Of a stretch of DNA of 16,769 nt, positions 1-7,601 are shown piece after piece. The notes under the pieces are model-generated. The model was given only the letters and a program-made list of their open reading frames with translations, was not told the DNA's origin and ran no database searches. Both the position numbers and the translations under genes were made by a program. Origin of the DNA: Anaerolineales bacterium UBA3082 (GTDB lineage: Bacteria > Chloroflexota > Anaerolineae > UBA7937); NCBI GenBank assembly GCA_002366595.1, contig DFBK01000012.1, positions 1-16,769 of the forward strand. The letters are read 5' to 3'. The number at the start of each line of letters is the position of its first letter. Positions within the stretch are counted from its first letter, which is position 1.

Positions 1-362
1 TCATTGCACCGATTGCTGTAAGCCGGGGCAAGGTTAGGGTCAATGTCAATGGCCTTGTTGTAGTCGGCAATCGCTTGGTCGTACTGCTTTAATTTAGCAT
101 AGACAAGTCCCCGATTGTTGTAAGCCATAGCGAATTTCGGGTCAATGTCAATGGCTTTACCGCAGTCGGCAATGGCCTGATCGTATTCCTTGAGACGAAG
201 ATAGTCATTGCACCGATTGCTGTAAGCCGGGGCAAGGTTAGGGTCAATGTCAATGGCCTTGTTGTAGTCGGCAATCGCTTGGTCGTACTGCTTTAATTTA
301 GCATAGACAAGTCCCCGATTGTTGTAAGCCATAGCGAATTTCGGGTCAATGTCAATGGCTTT
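1..362. repeat. 204-base tandem duplication inside the TPR array
   Basis: Bases 1-158 and 205-362 are identical, giving a 204-base period, which is exactly two 34-residue TPR units. The two copies diverge after base 158 of the unit (ttac against ttct at the same place). The array continues past the left edge, so the copy number is unknown. Confidence 0.9.
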
Positions 363-1598
363 CTCGCAGTCGGCAATCGCCTCGTCGTACTCCCCCAGAC
401 GACGGTAAGCAACACATCGATTGCTGTAAGCCTCGGCACAGTTGGGGTCAATGTCAATGGCCTGAGTGTAGTCGGTGATAGCCTGCTCGTACTCCTCCAA
501 CTGAACGTGGGCATTCCCTCGATTGTAGTAAGCCGGGGCGAAGTCGGAGTCAATGCCAATGGCCTGGGTGTAGTTGGCGATGGCTTCATCGTACTTTTTA
601 AGAGCAACATGGGCGTTTCCCCGATTGATGTAAGCCGCCATGAAGTTGGGGTCGATGCCAATGGCCTCGGTGAAATCGGCGATGGCCTGATCGTGGAGAC
701 GTTGGTAGGAGCAGACATTAGCGCGGTGGAAGAGCACTATCTCCCGCCCCACCGACCGGATTGAGGATTCCGGCTGCGACAGGGCTATTGTGAAACTTCG
801 TTGCGCTGCTTGGTACTCCTCCAAGCCATAGTGAGCCATTCCAGCTACAAAAGCGCTGAGGTAAGTCATCTCTTCCGACAGTTCTGTCTGCAGCGCGAAG
901 CTGTCCAACTCGGCAATTTCATATACTCTTGGCTCTCCTGTTTCGATTGGTGGAGTAAGGGGCGGCTGCCTAAGAACCTCAAAGCGGAGCGCCACCTGAA
1001 TATGGGTGGCCGTAGGCCCATACCACCCCCAGATGACGATAGTCGCATCATCTCTAGATCCAAAGGGTCTCGTCCCAAGGGCCCTGGCGACGTCTGCCCC
1101 CTCTCCCTCTGAGACCGGTCGCGGCAGATAGTCGACACGCGCATTCTCTATGCTGGCCAGTTCCGAGCGGAGGTTGTTCAAGATATTCTCAGTCACTCGA
1201 TAGTGTTCTGGATCAGGGCCATCGATTTCCGTGACCAGAACTATTATTTCCTCAGGCGATTGCCATTGGTATGCCGCCCACCCTGCTAAGGCAAACAGTG
1301 CTATGAGAGGAATCCCCACAATGCCCGCCAGGGCCGCACGACGTAGGTGCGGGGAGGGTCGCCTTGTAATTGGGCGCCCCGTGCTGTCCACCACAACGGA
1401 TCGGCTCACTCGTCGGAAGGTCAGAAGGCAACCTGTCCAAAGCAGCAAAACAACTACACCGCCAAGAGCCATAGCGAGGATGCTTGTCGGCGGTGGAGTG
1501 ATGCCCCAGAAAGTGGCGCCGAACGTGGCCAGCGCAATAGCATCAGCCACTAGGCCAACTATGCTTGCGGTCAAGAAGAATTTCTCTAGCCGTGTCAT
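1..1598 (-). CDS. Membrane-anchored TPR-repeat protein (partial, runs off left edge)
   Basis: The minus strand is open from an ATG at 1598 to the window edge, giving 532 residues without a stop. An in-frame TAG lies two codons upstream of the ATG, so the start cannot be earlier; no strong ribosome site is visible. Residues about 7-30, 40-61 and 89-111 are hydrophobic and predict three membrane helices. A globular region follows (about 115-260, with the motif TIVIWGWYGP). From about residue 295 come at least seven 34-residue tetratricopeptide repeats of the form AYNNRG..Y.....YDQAIADY.KAIDIDPN. TPR arrays usually serve as protein-docking scaffolds, so a membrane-tethered scaffold or sensor is inferred. 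The partner is unknown. It lies 47 bases downstream of the DUF72 gene on the same strand and could be co-transcribed. The last repeats are near-identical duplicates. Confidence 0.85.
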   Translation of the reverse strand, partial: MTRLEKFFLTASIVGLVADAIALATFGATFWGITPPPTSILAMALGGVVVLLLWTGCLLTFRRVSRSVVVDSTGRPITRRPSPHLRRAALAGIVGIPLIALFALAGWAAYQWQSPEEIIVLVTEIDGPDPEHYRVTENILNNLRSELASIENARVDYLPRPVSEGEGADVARALGTRPFGSRDDATIVIWGWYGPTATHIQVALRFEVLRQPPLTPPIETGEPRVYEIAELDSFALQTELSEEMTYLSAFVAGMAHYGLEEYQAAQRSFTIALSQPESSIRSVGREIVLFHRANVCSYQRLHDQAIADFTEAIGIDPNFMAAYINRGNAHVALKKYDEAIANYTQAIGIDSDFAPAYYNRGNAHVQLEEYEQAITDYTQAIDIDPNCAEAYSNRCVAYRRLGEYDEAIADCEKAIDIDPKFAMAYNNRGLVYAKLKQYDQAIADYNKAIDIDPNLAPAYSNRCNDYLRLKEYDQAIADCGKAIDIDPKFAMAYNNRGLVYAKLKQYDQAIADYNKAIDIDPNLAPAYSNRCN

Positions 1599-1645
1599 TT
1601 GCTACATCTAGGCTCTTCCAAGAATAGGCATGAAAAGAGAGAGGA

Positions 1646-2548
1646 TCACCCCACCTGCGCAAGTTGCTCCTGGAGCAGTCTGGCGTTCACCACGCTCTGA
1701 TCACGGTAACAGGTGTTGATCATGAGATGGACCTCCCTCGCCTCCTCGGCCATCTCTCTGATCTTGGGCACCCATCCGTCCATCTCCTCCCGCTTATAGT
1801 ACCAGTTGAACCTTTCGGCCGCGGTAATCCCCTTCTTCTCCCAGGTATCGGCATTCCGCCCGTGAAAGCGCACCATAGCCATATCGCTGGTCACAGCGGC
1901 CACGGGAGGACAACTAGACCGGAACCCTTGGGGCTCATCTACGCAGACGAAGGTCATATCGTAGGCTTCCAAGAAAGCCAAGGTGTCTTCTATGTTGTCT
2001 TGGTTGAGCCATACGTTGTTCCGGAACTCGATAGCCAGTCGATAGTCGGCGAGACTCCTCCGGCAACCTAAGATATGGGAGAACCCCTTGCGGCCGGGGA
2101 AAAACCAATGGGGGAACTGGAAGAGGATTGTTCCCAGTTTCCCCGCCTCGTGGAGGGGCCTCAAGGCGCTGTCGAAGATACCCCATAGTTCATGGCGCAG
2201 TTCACCCGGCACACCGTCGAAGTAGATCCTCTCCTTCGCCTGGGCCTCGTGGGGGAGAGCCTTGAATATCGCCTTGGGGAGACTATGGGTGCGAGTGGGG
2301 TGGTTGGTGAAGAGGCTATAGGCCTTCACGTTGAAGGTGAAGCCATCGGGGGTCCGCTCCACCCAGAGGCGGGAGTTCCTCTCCGAGGGCAAGGCGTAGT
2401 ACGAACTATCCACCTCCACGATGGGGAAATGGCTGGCATAATACCGTAGGCGGCCCTTGGCGTCATCGACCCCTGGAGGGTAGAGCGCGCCACTTTCGAT
2501 GAGGCTCTTGTCTGTCCAAGAGCAAAGGCCTATGCGGACCTCACCCAT
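1646..2548 (-). CDS. DUF72 family protein (YecE-like TIM-barrel)
   Basis: From ATG 2548 the product is 300 residues beginning MGEVRIGLCSWTD, which matches the usual start of DUF72 proteins (GxxSWxD). Other family-type segments are FPIVEVDSSYYALP, FTFNVKAYSLFT, LGTILFQFPHWF, YRLAIEFRNNVW and MAMVRFHGRNADTW. The length fits the family. The same frame stays open to a GTG at 2671, but the extra 41 residues look like translated leader: they contain the TATAAT-proximal sequence and a perfect hairpin, so I prefer 2548. The biochemical role of DUF72 is not established; the fold is a TIM barrel. No strong Shine-Dalgarno sequence precedes 2548. Confidence 0.85.
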   Translation of the reverse strand: MGEVRIGLCSWTDKSLIESGALYPPGVDDAKGRLRYYASHFPIVEVDSSYYALPSERNSRLWVERTPDGFTFNVKAYSLFTNHPTRTHSLPKAIFKALPHEAQAKERIYFDGVPGELRHELWGIFDSALRPLHEAGKLGTILFQFPHWFFPGRKGFSHILGCRRSLADYRLAIEFRNNVWLNQDNIEDTLAFLEAYDMTFVCVDEPQGFRSSCPPVAAVTSDMAMVRFHGRNADTWEKKGITAAERFNWYYKREEMDGWVPKIREMAEEAREVHLMINTCYRDQSVVNARLLQEQLAQVG

Positions 2549-2558
2549 TTTACTCGTG

Positions 2559-2582
2559 GCGTCAGATGTTACCATCTGACGC
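2559..2582. promoter_or_regulatory. Perfect 10-base inverted repeat in the DUF72 leader
   Basis: The arms GCGTCAGATG and CATCTGACGC are separated by four bases (TTAC). The repeat sits 11 bases upstream of the preferred DUF72 start and downstream of its candidate promoter. It could be an operator or an mRNA hairpin controlling translation. Confidence 0.6.
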
Positions 2583-2679
2583 TCTTGACTGGCAGCCCGC
2601 CCCAAGGCGTACCGGGCCGGGGGAGATAACTCCTGCCAGCACTGAAACACGGACCTCGCCCATCTCCCCACCCCCTTTC

Positions 2680-2688
2680 ATTATATCA
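2680..2688 (-). promoter_or_regulatory. Extended -10 promoter for DUF72
   Basis: The minus strand reads TGATATAAT, a perfect extended -10 (TGn-TATAAT). No good -35 lies 17 bases upstream. Transcription would start near 2673 and give a leader of about 125 bases containing the inverted repeat. Confidence 0.5.
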
Positions 2689-2711
2689 TATCTCGCCCTT
2701 CAGGGGGCTTT

Positions 2712-2740
2712 TTGCCACCACCCCACCCCTATGTTAAAAT
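2712..2740 (+). promoter_or_regulatory. Sigma-70-type promoter for the ferritin-like gene
   Basis: TTGCCA (2712-2717), a 17-base spacer and TAAAAT (2735-2740), with TGT directly before the -10 (extended -10). The predicted start near 2747 leaves a leader of about 38 bases. Confidence 0.7.
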
Positions 2741-2784
2741 AGATAGCGCGTTTGATCGCCTGTAGGAATGATTTAGGAGGGCCG

Positions 2785-3318
2785 ATGACCGAAGGGATGG
2801 ATTTCGCCTTATCCGTTCTACGACAGGCTATGGGCACCGAACTGGAGGGCCGAGCACTATATCTGGAAGCCATAGAGAGAACCGAGGACGAACTGGGCCA
2901 GAGGATGTTTCGCTCCCTGGCCCAGGATGAAGAGGAGCACCTGCAGATCCTCCAGGTCGAATACGGCGCTATCACGGGAACGGGCCAGTGGCTTGACCGG
3001 GAGGCCGCTCAAAAGGAAGAGCCCGATCCCTCCCTGCGTCTCTTCCCTCAGGAGGAAGAGACGATAGAAAGGTTGATCCCCGAAGACGCCAGCGATCTCG
3101 ACGCCTTAAAGATAGCCCTGGATTTCGAGCGCCGCGGCTACAGGCTCTACGAGAAAGCGGCCACCCAAATCTCCAATCCTACCGCCCAGGCTATCTTCCG
3201 CTTCCTGGTCGAGGAAGAGAGTAGGCACTTCGCGCTCCTCGACAACGCCCATGACTACTTGGCTAACCAGGGGATCTGGTATTTCGACGACTTGGAGAAG
3301 CCCTTCTTCGAGGGGTAA
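2785..3318 (+). CDS. Ferritin-like di-iron protein (rubrerythrin-type domain, no rubredoxin)
   Basis: The product from ATG 2785 is 177 residues. AGGAGG at 2775-2780 decides this start over the in-frame ATG at 2752. The fold is a two-fold repeat of helix pairs. The first half has TELEGRALYLEA (about 18-29) and an ExxH motif in DEEEHLQIL (49-52). The second half has ALDFERRGYRLYEKAA and ExxH in EEESRHFALL. Paired Glu and ExxH motifs are the di-iron ligands of the rubrerythrin/ferritin-like superfamily. There is no CxxC rubredoxin domain, so classic rubrerythrin electron transfer is not expected; a role in iron or peroxide handling is inferred. A small gene follows after 27 bases and is probably co-transcribed. 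Confidence 0.85.
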   Translation: MTEGMDFALSVLRQAMGTELEGRALYLEAIERTEDELGQRMFRSLAQDEEEHLQILQVEYGAITGTGQWLDREAAQKEEPDPSLRLFPQEEETIERLIPEDASDLDALKIALDFERRGYRLYEKAATQISNPTAQAIFRFLVEEESRHFALLDNAHDYLANQGIWYFDDLEKPFFEG

Positions 3319-3345
3319 AGGCTATCGATCTGAGAGAGCATCTTC

Positions 3346-3576
3346 ATGAGGCGTCTCATCCGCGATAACATCCTTCGGCTGGCTAAAGGCGATCTCCTCT
3401 CCTTCCTAGAAGAACACGAGGACGAACTCTTACAGATATTTCGGGAGGAGATCTCCAGCCTGGATCGCCGCCTATCTGAGGAGCAACTATTCATCGACAT
3501 CCAGATGGCTCCCTTGGGCGAGGAATTGCTCCGCGCCGTCTTGGCTACCATCAAGCGTTTCCTGCGAGAGTATTAG
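3346..3576 (+). CDS. Small acidic hypothetical protein, probably co-transcribed with the ferritin-like gene
   Basis: This 76-residue product starts MRRLIRDNILRLAKGD and is rich in Glu, Leu and Arg. It appears fully helical, with no cysteine, signal peptide or membrane segment. It begins 27 bases after the ferritin-like stop, with GAGAG about 7 bases before the ATG. It ends 23 bases before the convergent DUF1848 gene. I do not recognise the family. The close spacing and strand agreement suggest one operon with the ferritin-like gene, so an accessory role is possible but unproven. Confidence 0.6.
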   Translation: MRRLIRDNILRLAKGDLLSFLEEHEDELLQIFREEISSLDRRLSEEQLFIDIQMAPLGEELLRAVLATIKRFLREY

Positions 3577-3598
3577 AAGTATGAAGAGAAGGGCAAAA

Positions 3599-4444
3599 TC
3601 ATGCTCGCTTTTGGAGTACCGGATTGGCATAACAGTAGACGCAGCCACCGGGACAGCGTTGACTATAGGATCCGATGTCCACGCTCACCGTGCAACCACA
3701 CTCCTTCCGTTGTGCCCGGTCCTTTTCGGTATTAGCAACTAACCCCTGGGGGTGGAGTTCACTCAAGAGTCGCCCGTCGATGCAACTGGAAGGGAGAGCA
3801 CCGGCAGATTCTAGAGCGTGGTCGCTGCAAGCGTAGATGGTCAGGCCCAGGGAACGGCCCATATCTACTAGGGTGCCGGCTATTTTGAGTCGTTCCTCTA
3901 ACGACGGGTCGTACCAACTCCAACCGGGCCGTGTCAGCACCTTGCTATATAGCGTGGCGAAGGAGATCCGCACATCTTTAACGCCTTGGCGAGCGCACTC
4001 TTTGAAGATCTCTTTGGCATAGGGAAGGTTACTTCTGACCCCATCCTCTCTCCAATGGATGATAGGGTCGAGGCGGACGGTGACCCGGCGGGGATGGCCC
4101 ACGAACCGGATAAGAGGGGACAACTGCTCCATCGCCTCCTTCCAAAGGGAAACCCCGAGCTCCAGGGGCGTCCCTCCCAGTCCGGTGACGGTGAAATGGC
4201 AGAAAATATGGTCGTAGATCGCCAGCGCCTCCCTGAGGCCTCCCCTGTTGGCCAGAAGCCTAGAGTAATCTTTAGACCAAAGGACGAAGGTATGCACATC
4301 CTCCGGCCGCAGAGAGACGACCTTCTCCTGGCCGCCCCAGGGCGGCTTCACCCGCACCCAACCCTGATAGATGGCCCGCGCCAGCCAACCCGGATACCCC
4401 AGGGGAAGGTCTGTCCGTCGAGAGGCGGAGATGACCGTTTTCAT
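3599..4444 (-). CDS. DUF1848 family protein with C-terminal Cys cluster
   Basis: The 281-residue product begins MKTVISASRRTDLP, the characteristic DUF1848 opening (ISASRRTD). It contains FVLWSKD and LDPIIHW, also typical. The C-terminal 75 residues hold a cysteine cluster: YACSDH, SSCIDG, KECGCTVSVDIG and RCPGGCVYCYANP. Such CxCx and CxxxCxYCYA spacing is consistent with an iron-sulfur site and recalls radical-SAM-like proteins, but the enzymatic reaction is unknown. The gene diverges from the ROK kinase, whose start lies 37 bases away, so the promoters must overlap coding sequence. No Shine-Dalgarno sequence is visible; the mRNA may be nearly leaderless. Confidence 0.85.
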   Translation of the reverse strand: MKTVISASRRTDLPLGYPGWLARAIYQGWVRVKPPWGGQEKVVSLRPEDVHTFVLWSKDYSRLLANRGGLREALAIYDHIFCHFTVTGLGGTPLELGVSLWKEAMEQLSPLIRFVGHPRRVTVRLDPIIHWREDGVRSNLPYAKEIFKECARQGVKDVRISFATLYSKVLTRPGWSWYDPSLEERLKIAGTLVDMGRSLGLTIYACSDHALESAGALPSSCIDGRLLSELHPQGLVANTEKDRAQRKECGCTVSVDIGSYSQRCPGGCVYCYANPVLQKRA

Positions 4445-4452
4445 CTCTTATT

Positions 4453-4481
4453 CTTGTATCACAGAAGAGGAGTCGAGGCAA
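4453..4481 (-). promoter_or_regulatory. Candidate promoter for DUF1848
   Basis: The minus strand has TTGCCT, a 17-base spacer and TACAAG, with TGA before the -10. The start would fall near 4446, two bases before the ATG at 4444. The hexamers are only 4/6 matches each. Confidence 0.4.
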
Positions 4482-5453
4482 GTGAAGGATAATGTCGTAG
4501 CCGTAGATCTGGGCGGCACCCGCATCCGCTCGGCACTCATAAACGAAAAGGGCGAGATATTGGCCCGCGCCGAGAGGGAGACCCTGGCTCAGGAAGGGCC
4601 GGAGGCGGTCATAGGACGCATCGAGGCCTGCATCCGAGATGTGGCCAGGGGTACCGAGGCCATCAGCATCGCCGCCCCCGGCCCCTTGGACCCCTGGAAG
4701 GGGATCGTCCATCAGGCTCCAAACCTACCCGGCTGGCGTGAGGTGCCCCTAGCCGATATCCTCCATCGCACTTTTGGGGTGCCCATCTACCTGAATAATG
4801 ACGCCAACCTAGCGGCCTTGGCAGAGCACCGCTTTGGCGCCGGCCAGGGGGCAAACGATCTCATCTACCTCACCATCAGCACGGGGATAGGTGGAGGCAT
4901 CATCAGCCAGGGAAAGCTCCTCCTGGGAGCCAAGGGGCTCGCCGCAGAGGTGGGACATATAACCCTGGAGCCGGAGGGGCCTCCTTGCGGCTGTGGAGGC
5001 CGAGGTCACCTAGAGTCCCTCGCCTCCGGCACGGCCATCGCTCGACGAGCGGTAGAGGAGATGGAGAAAGGGACCGAGACATCCATCACCAGGCTGGTGG
5101 AAGGGGAACTGAGCAAGGTTACAGCCAAGGTGGTGGCTCAAGCCGCCCGGGAGGGAGGCCCCTTAGCCAACTCCATCTTCAAAGAGGCCGGCTTCTACAT
5201 CGGCTTGGGGATCACCAACCTTCTCCATCTCCTGAACCCCCAACTGGTCATCTTGGGCGGGGGGGTGAGCAAGGCCGGAGATCTCCTTTTCGACCCTGTC
5301 AGAGCCACAGTGGAGGCCCGAGCCATCCCCTCTATCAAAGAAGGAGTGAAGATCGTCCCTTCCGCCCTGGGGGATGACGCAGGCCTCCTAGGAGCCGCGG
5401 CCTTCATGCTGAAGCAGGATAGCCTCGCCCGGTGTGGAGGTATATTGCGATGA
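4482..5453 (+). CDS. ROK-family sugar kinase (glucokinase-like)
   Basis: The preferred start is GTG 4482 (AGAGGAG upstream), giving 323 residues; in-frame ATGs at 4371 and 4431 would extend into the divergent gene. The phosphate-binding segment AVDLGGTRIRSALI is at 7-20 and NNDANLAALAE at 105-115, with D107 the expected catalytic base. The glycine-rich ATP site STGIGGG is at 133-139. The ROK zinc motif is present as EVGH (ending H159) and CGCGGRGHLE (169-178). The usual third cysteine is histidine (H176), a substitution that can still bind zinc. ROK kinases phosphorylate glucose, N-acetylglucosamine, N-acetylmannosamine or fructose; the exact sugar cannot be read here. No DNA-binding domain precedes it, so it is a kinase and not a ROK repressor. 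Confidence 0.88.
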   Translation: MKDNVVAVDLGGTRIRSALINEKGEILARAERETLAQEGPEAVIGRIEACIRDVARGTEAISIAAPGPLDPWKGIVHQAPNLPGWREVPLADILHRTFGVPIYLNNDANLAALAEHRFGAGQGANDLIYLTISTGIGGGIISQGKLLLGAKGLAAEVGHITLEPEGPPCGCGGRGHLESLASGTAIARRAVEEMEKGTETSITRLVEGELSKVTAKVVAQAAREGGPLANSIFKEAGFYIGLGITNLLHLLNPQLVILGGGVSKAGDLLFDPVRATVEARAIPSIKEGVKIVPSALGDDAGLLGAAAFMLKQDSLARCGGILR

Positions 5454-5526
5454 CTACGCGAATGCAGAGCTCTGACTTACACTCATAGCCTTCGTCCACT
5501 TTGTACCTAGAGCCACTACCTCAACT

Positions 5527-6486
5527 TCAGGGTCGAATAGAGCACATCCCCAGAGATAGTCTATCACTACGCGAAAACGCCCCCACCAATGCTCTAGCCT
5601 CTGCGTATGGATCTCCGTCCACCTCTATCCAGTTTATCGTCTCGTCGTCCAGCCTGAACCACTTGTATTGCTGCCGCACGAAGCGGCGGGTCTCCGATTT
5701 AATCATTCGCACCGCTTCCGCTAGATCCACTTCGCCTCTCAAGTAGAGCCCCAACTGCTTATAACCCAGCCCCGACATGGCCGGCAGATCGTAACCATAC
5801 CCCTTCTCTACCAGTCTCTTGACCTCCTCTAAGAGCCCCACCTCCATCATCCTATCGACCCTCTCATCGATGCGCCGATAGAGGGCTTTCCGCTCCCTGT
5901 TCAGCCCTATCTTGAGAATTCTATAAGGCGGCGGTTCCTTTCTCTGCAACCGGGAGATGGGCTGGCCTGTAGCCTCATACACCTCCAAGGCCCGAACTAC
6001 CCGCCGTACATTTTGGGGGTCTATGCGGGCCGCCGCCACAGGGTCCACCTCTTTGAGCCGGCCATGCAACGCCTCCGCCCCCCTCTCTCGAGCCTCCTTC
6101 AAGAGCGCCCTCCGTCGAGCCATCTTTGGCTCCACCCGGGGGACGGAGAACCCCTCCACCAAAGCCTTCACATAGAGCCCCGTCCCCCCCACCAGGAAGG
6201 GCAGTCGCCCCCTAGAGAGAACTTCATCTATCGCCTCATAAGCGTTCTCTTGGTATTGAACCAGGGTGAACCCTTCATCGGGCTCGATCAGATCTACAAG
6301 ATGATGGGGGACCCTGCGCCTCTCTTCGGCTGTGGGCTTGGCGGTGCCGATATCCATCCCCTTATATATCTGCCGGGAGTCGGCGGAGATCACTTCGCCC
6401 CCGAACTCCCCACCTAGGCGGAGCGCCAGTTCTGTCTTCCCCACCGCCGTAGGCCCCACGATGACGATGAGCGGTCTAGAGACCAT
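5527..6486 (-). CDS. miaA: tRNA dimethylallyltransferase
   Basis: This 319-residue protein transfers a dimethylallyl group to N6 of A37 in tRNAs that read codons beginning with U. The P-loop GPTAVGKT is at 11-18. The family segments EVISADSRQIYKGMDIGTAKP (from about 31), PHHLVDLIEPDE and LVGGTGLYVKAL follow, and near the C-terminus AMSGLGYKQL and ETRRFVRQQYKWF. The length is normal. The ATG overlaps the 3' end of yraN by 11 bases, so the two are translationally coupled and form an operon. It converges with the ROK kinase gene over a 73-base gap in which I see no clear terminator. Confidence 0.96.
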   Translation of the reverse strand: MVSRPLIVIVGPTAVGKTELALRLGGEFGGEVISADSRQIYKGMDIGTAKPTAEERRRVPHHLVDLIEPDEGFTLVQYQENAYEAIDEVLSRGRLPFLVGGTGLYVKALVEGFSVPRVEPKMARRRALLKEARERGAEALHGRLKEVDPVAAARIDPQNVRRVVRALEVYEATGQPISRLQRKEPPPYRILKIGLNRERKALYRRIDERVDRMMEVGLLEEVKRLVEKGYGYDLPAMSGLGYKQLGLYLRGEVDLAEAVRMIKSETRRFVRQQYKWFRLDDETINWIEVDGDPYAEARALVGAFSRSDRLSLGMCSIRP

Positions 6487-6853
6487 CGCCCGTTACCGCA
6501 TTCACTATATGATTTACCCAATATGAATCACCGCTCCAGTGGATAGCCACCAGATCGATCCGCCATTCCCTCCCTGATTCACCCTGCTCTTGAAGATAGC
6601 CTTGTGCCACTTCGATCAGCCTCTGGGCCTTAGAGGGAGTGATCGACTCCTCGGGGGTGCCATACTCCCTGGTGCTTCGTGTCCTCACCTCCACGAAGAC
6701 CAGACAATCCCCCTCCTGGGCCACAATATCCATCTCCCCCCCGCCACCCCGATAGTTCCTCTGGAGTATGAGATACCCCTTCTTCTCCAGATAAGTAGTC
6801 GCCAACCCCTCCCCCCGACGACCCAAACTCCTTCGCCATTCTTGAGGCTTCAT
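6476..6853 (-). CDS. yraN: YraN/UPF0102 family endonuclease-like protein
   Basis: The product is 125 residues from ATG 6853; GGAG five bases upstream favours it over the GTG two codons earlier. The sequence has the UPF0102 pattern: LGRRGEGLATTYLEKKGY, then ILQRNYR, GEMDIVAQ and LVFVEVRTRS. The E-x-D...E-V-(R/K) arrangement resembles the Holliday-junction-resolvase/PD-(D/E)xK nuclease core. The cellular function is not firmly established. It overlaps miaA downstream. In many bacteria yraN follows rnhB directly, but here rnhB lies 2.3 kb upstream. A strong terminator for the preceding GYD gene sits 44 bases upstream, so yraN needs its own promoter or read-through; I saw no convincing promoter. 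Confidence 0.9.
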   Translation of the reverse strand: MKPQEWRRSLGRRGEGLATTYLEKKGYLILQRNYRGGGGEMDIVAQEGDCLVFVEVRTRSTREYGTPEESITPSKAQRLIEVAQGYLQEQGESGREWRIDLVAIHWSGDSYWVNHIVNAVTGDGL

Positions 6854-6896
6854 CTTCACTCCACGCTCAAAAAAGTATCAGGATTTGCCCAAGGCT

Positions 6897-6926
6897 AAAA
6901 AACCCCTTCCACCGGGCTGGAAGAGG
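6897..6926 (-). terminator. Rho-independent terminator of the GYD gene
   Basis: On the minus strand a 9-base stem (CCTCTTCCA / TGGAAGGGG, one G-T pair) with a 6-base loop is followed by six T residues. Confidence 0.85.
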
Positions 6927-7013
6927 TCGGCTACATCGGATGGCCTGACATCTCACCTTCCTCGTGGTGGGGCTGAAAGAAGGTCTAAGAAGGGCGGAGG
7001 TGTTAAAATATTT

Positions 7014-7298
7014 CTATTCCAACTTGGCGATGAACTCGTCGATAGGGATAGCGGCCAAGGTCTGAATCTTGACGCTTCCCCGGGAACCCAGTTCTATCGA
7101 GACGCGAGCCACCGTCTCATTATCGGGAGCCTCAACTATGTTTACGAAATCGTAGAGCCCCAGAACGGCGTATTGGGCCTTCACTTTCACGCCCAGGGCC
7201 TCGATCTCCTGGTTAACCTCTTTGATCCGCCCTGGACGCTCTTTGATCGTCTTCGCCCCTTCGTCCGTCAAGGTACTGAGCATGATATAGGTGGCCAT
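7014..7298 (-). CDS. GYD-domain protein
   Basis: The product is 94 residues from ATG 7298, preceded by GGAGGAG at the correct distance. An upstream in-frame extension to 7451 exists but crosses the promoter and a hairpin element, so it is not used. The sequence MATYIMLSTLTDEGAKTI, then VLGLYDFVNIVEAPD and a C-terminal SVKIQTLAAIPIDEF match the GYD family (named for the Gly-Tyr-Asp-type turn; here LYD). These are small ferredoxin-like alpha/beta proteins of unknown function, related in fold to the dimeric alpha-beta barrel group. It is a single-gene unit with its own promoter and terminator, inserted between rnhB and yraN. Confidence 0.85.
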   Translation of the reverse strand: MATYIMLSTLTDEGAKTIKERPGRIKEVNQEIEALGVKVKAQYAVLGLYDFVNIVEAPDNETVARVSIELGSRGSVKIQTLAAIPIDEFIAKLE

Positions 7299-7341
7299 CT
7301 TCTCCTCCCTCCTTTTCCCTATAGACCTCCACCCGAAAGCC

Positions 7342-7370
7342 AGTATAGCATGGCGGGCGAGGGAAAGCAA
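7342..7370 (-). promoter_or_regulatory. Promoter of the GYD gene
   Basis: The minus strand has TTGCTT, a 17-base spacer and TATACT, with TGC before the -10 (extended). The start near 7335 gives a leader of about 37 bases holding the GGAGGAG site. Confidence 0.75.
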
Positions 7371-7395
7371 AAGAGGTTGACCGATTCCGGTTTCC

Positions 7396-7476
7396 GTAGC
7401 GTCGCCCTTCAGGGCGACGATCTCCCCATCTGGCTGAAGCCCCTGGCCCAACGATGCCAGGACAGGCCGACGCTAC
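7396..7476. repeat. 81-base hairpin element with 9-base terminal inverted repeats
   Basis: GTAGCGTCG (7396-7404) and CGACGCTAC (7468-7476) are perfect inverted ends. Inside, 7400-7419 forms a 9-base hairpin (CGTCGCCCT / AGGGCGACG), and CCTGGC (7442-7447) pairs with GCCAGG (7456-7461). The left end could pair with either the inner arm or the right terminus. The element lies in the 402-base gap between the divergent GYD and beta-helix genes (7299-7700). Apart from it and the two promoters I see nothing else in that gap. It may be a REP/MITE-like repeat or a structured RNA. Confidence 0.55.
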
Positions 7477-7601
7477 TTAACCGGCTGTCCCTCGGGATCC
7501 CGTAGGGAAAGCCTCGATTCCTCTTCGAGCACCGGGAATAGAGCCTTTCCCACAGGGATGCTGTAAGGATAGGCAGTATGTGGCTGGACTTGAGGAAAGC
7601 C

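Noticed and set aside
2694..2713. Terminator on the plus strand before the ferritin-like promoter (GCCC/GGGC then TTTTT)
   Set aside because: No plus-strand gene lies upstream, and the stem is only about five bases.
4371..4481. Longer start of the ROK kinase at 4371 or 4431
   Set aside because: The extension would overlap the divergent DUF1848 gene and lacks family similarity; GTG 4482 has a good ribosome site.
7299..7451. N-terminal extension of the GYD gene to 7451
   Set aside because: It crosses the promoter and the hairpin element, and the ATG at 7298 has an excellent ribosome site.
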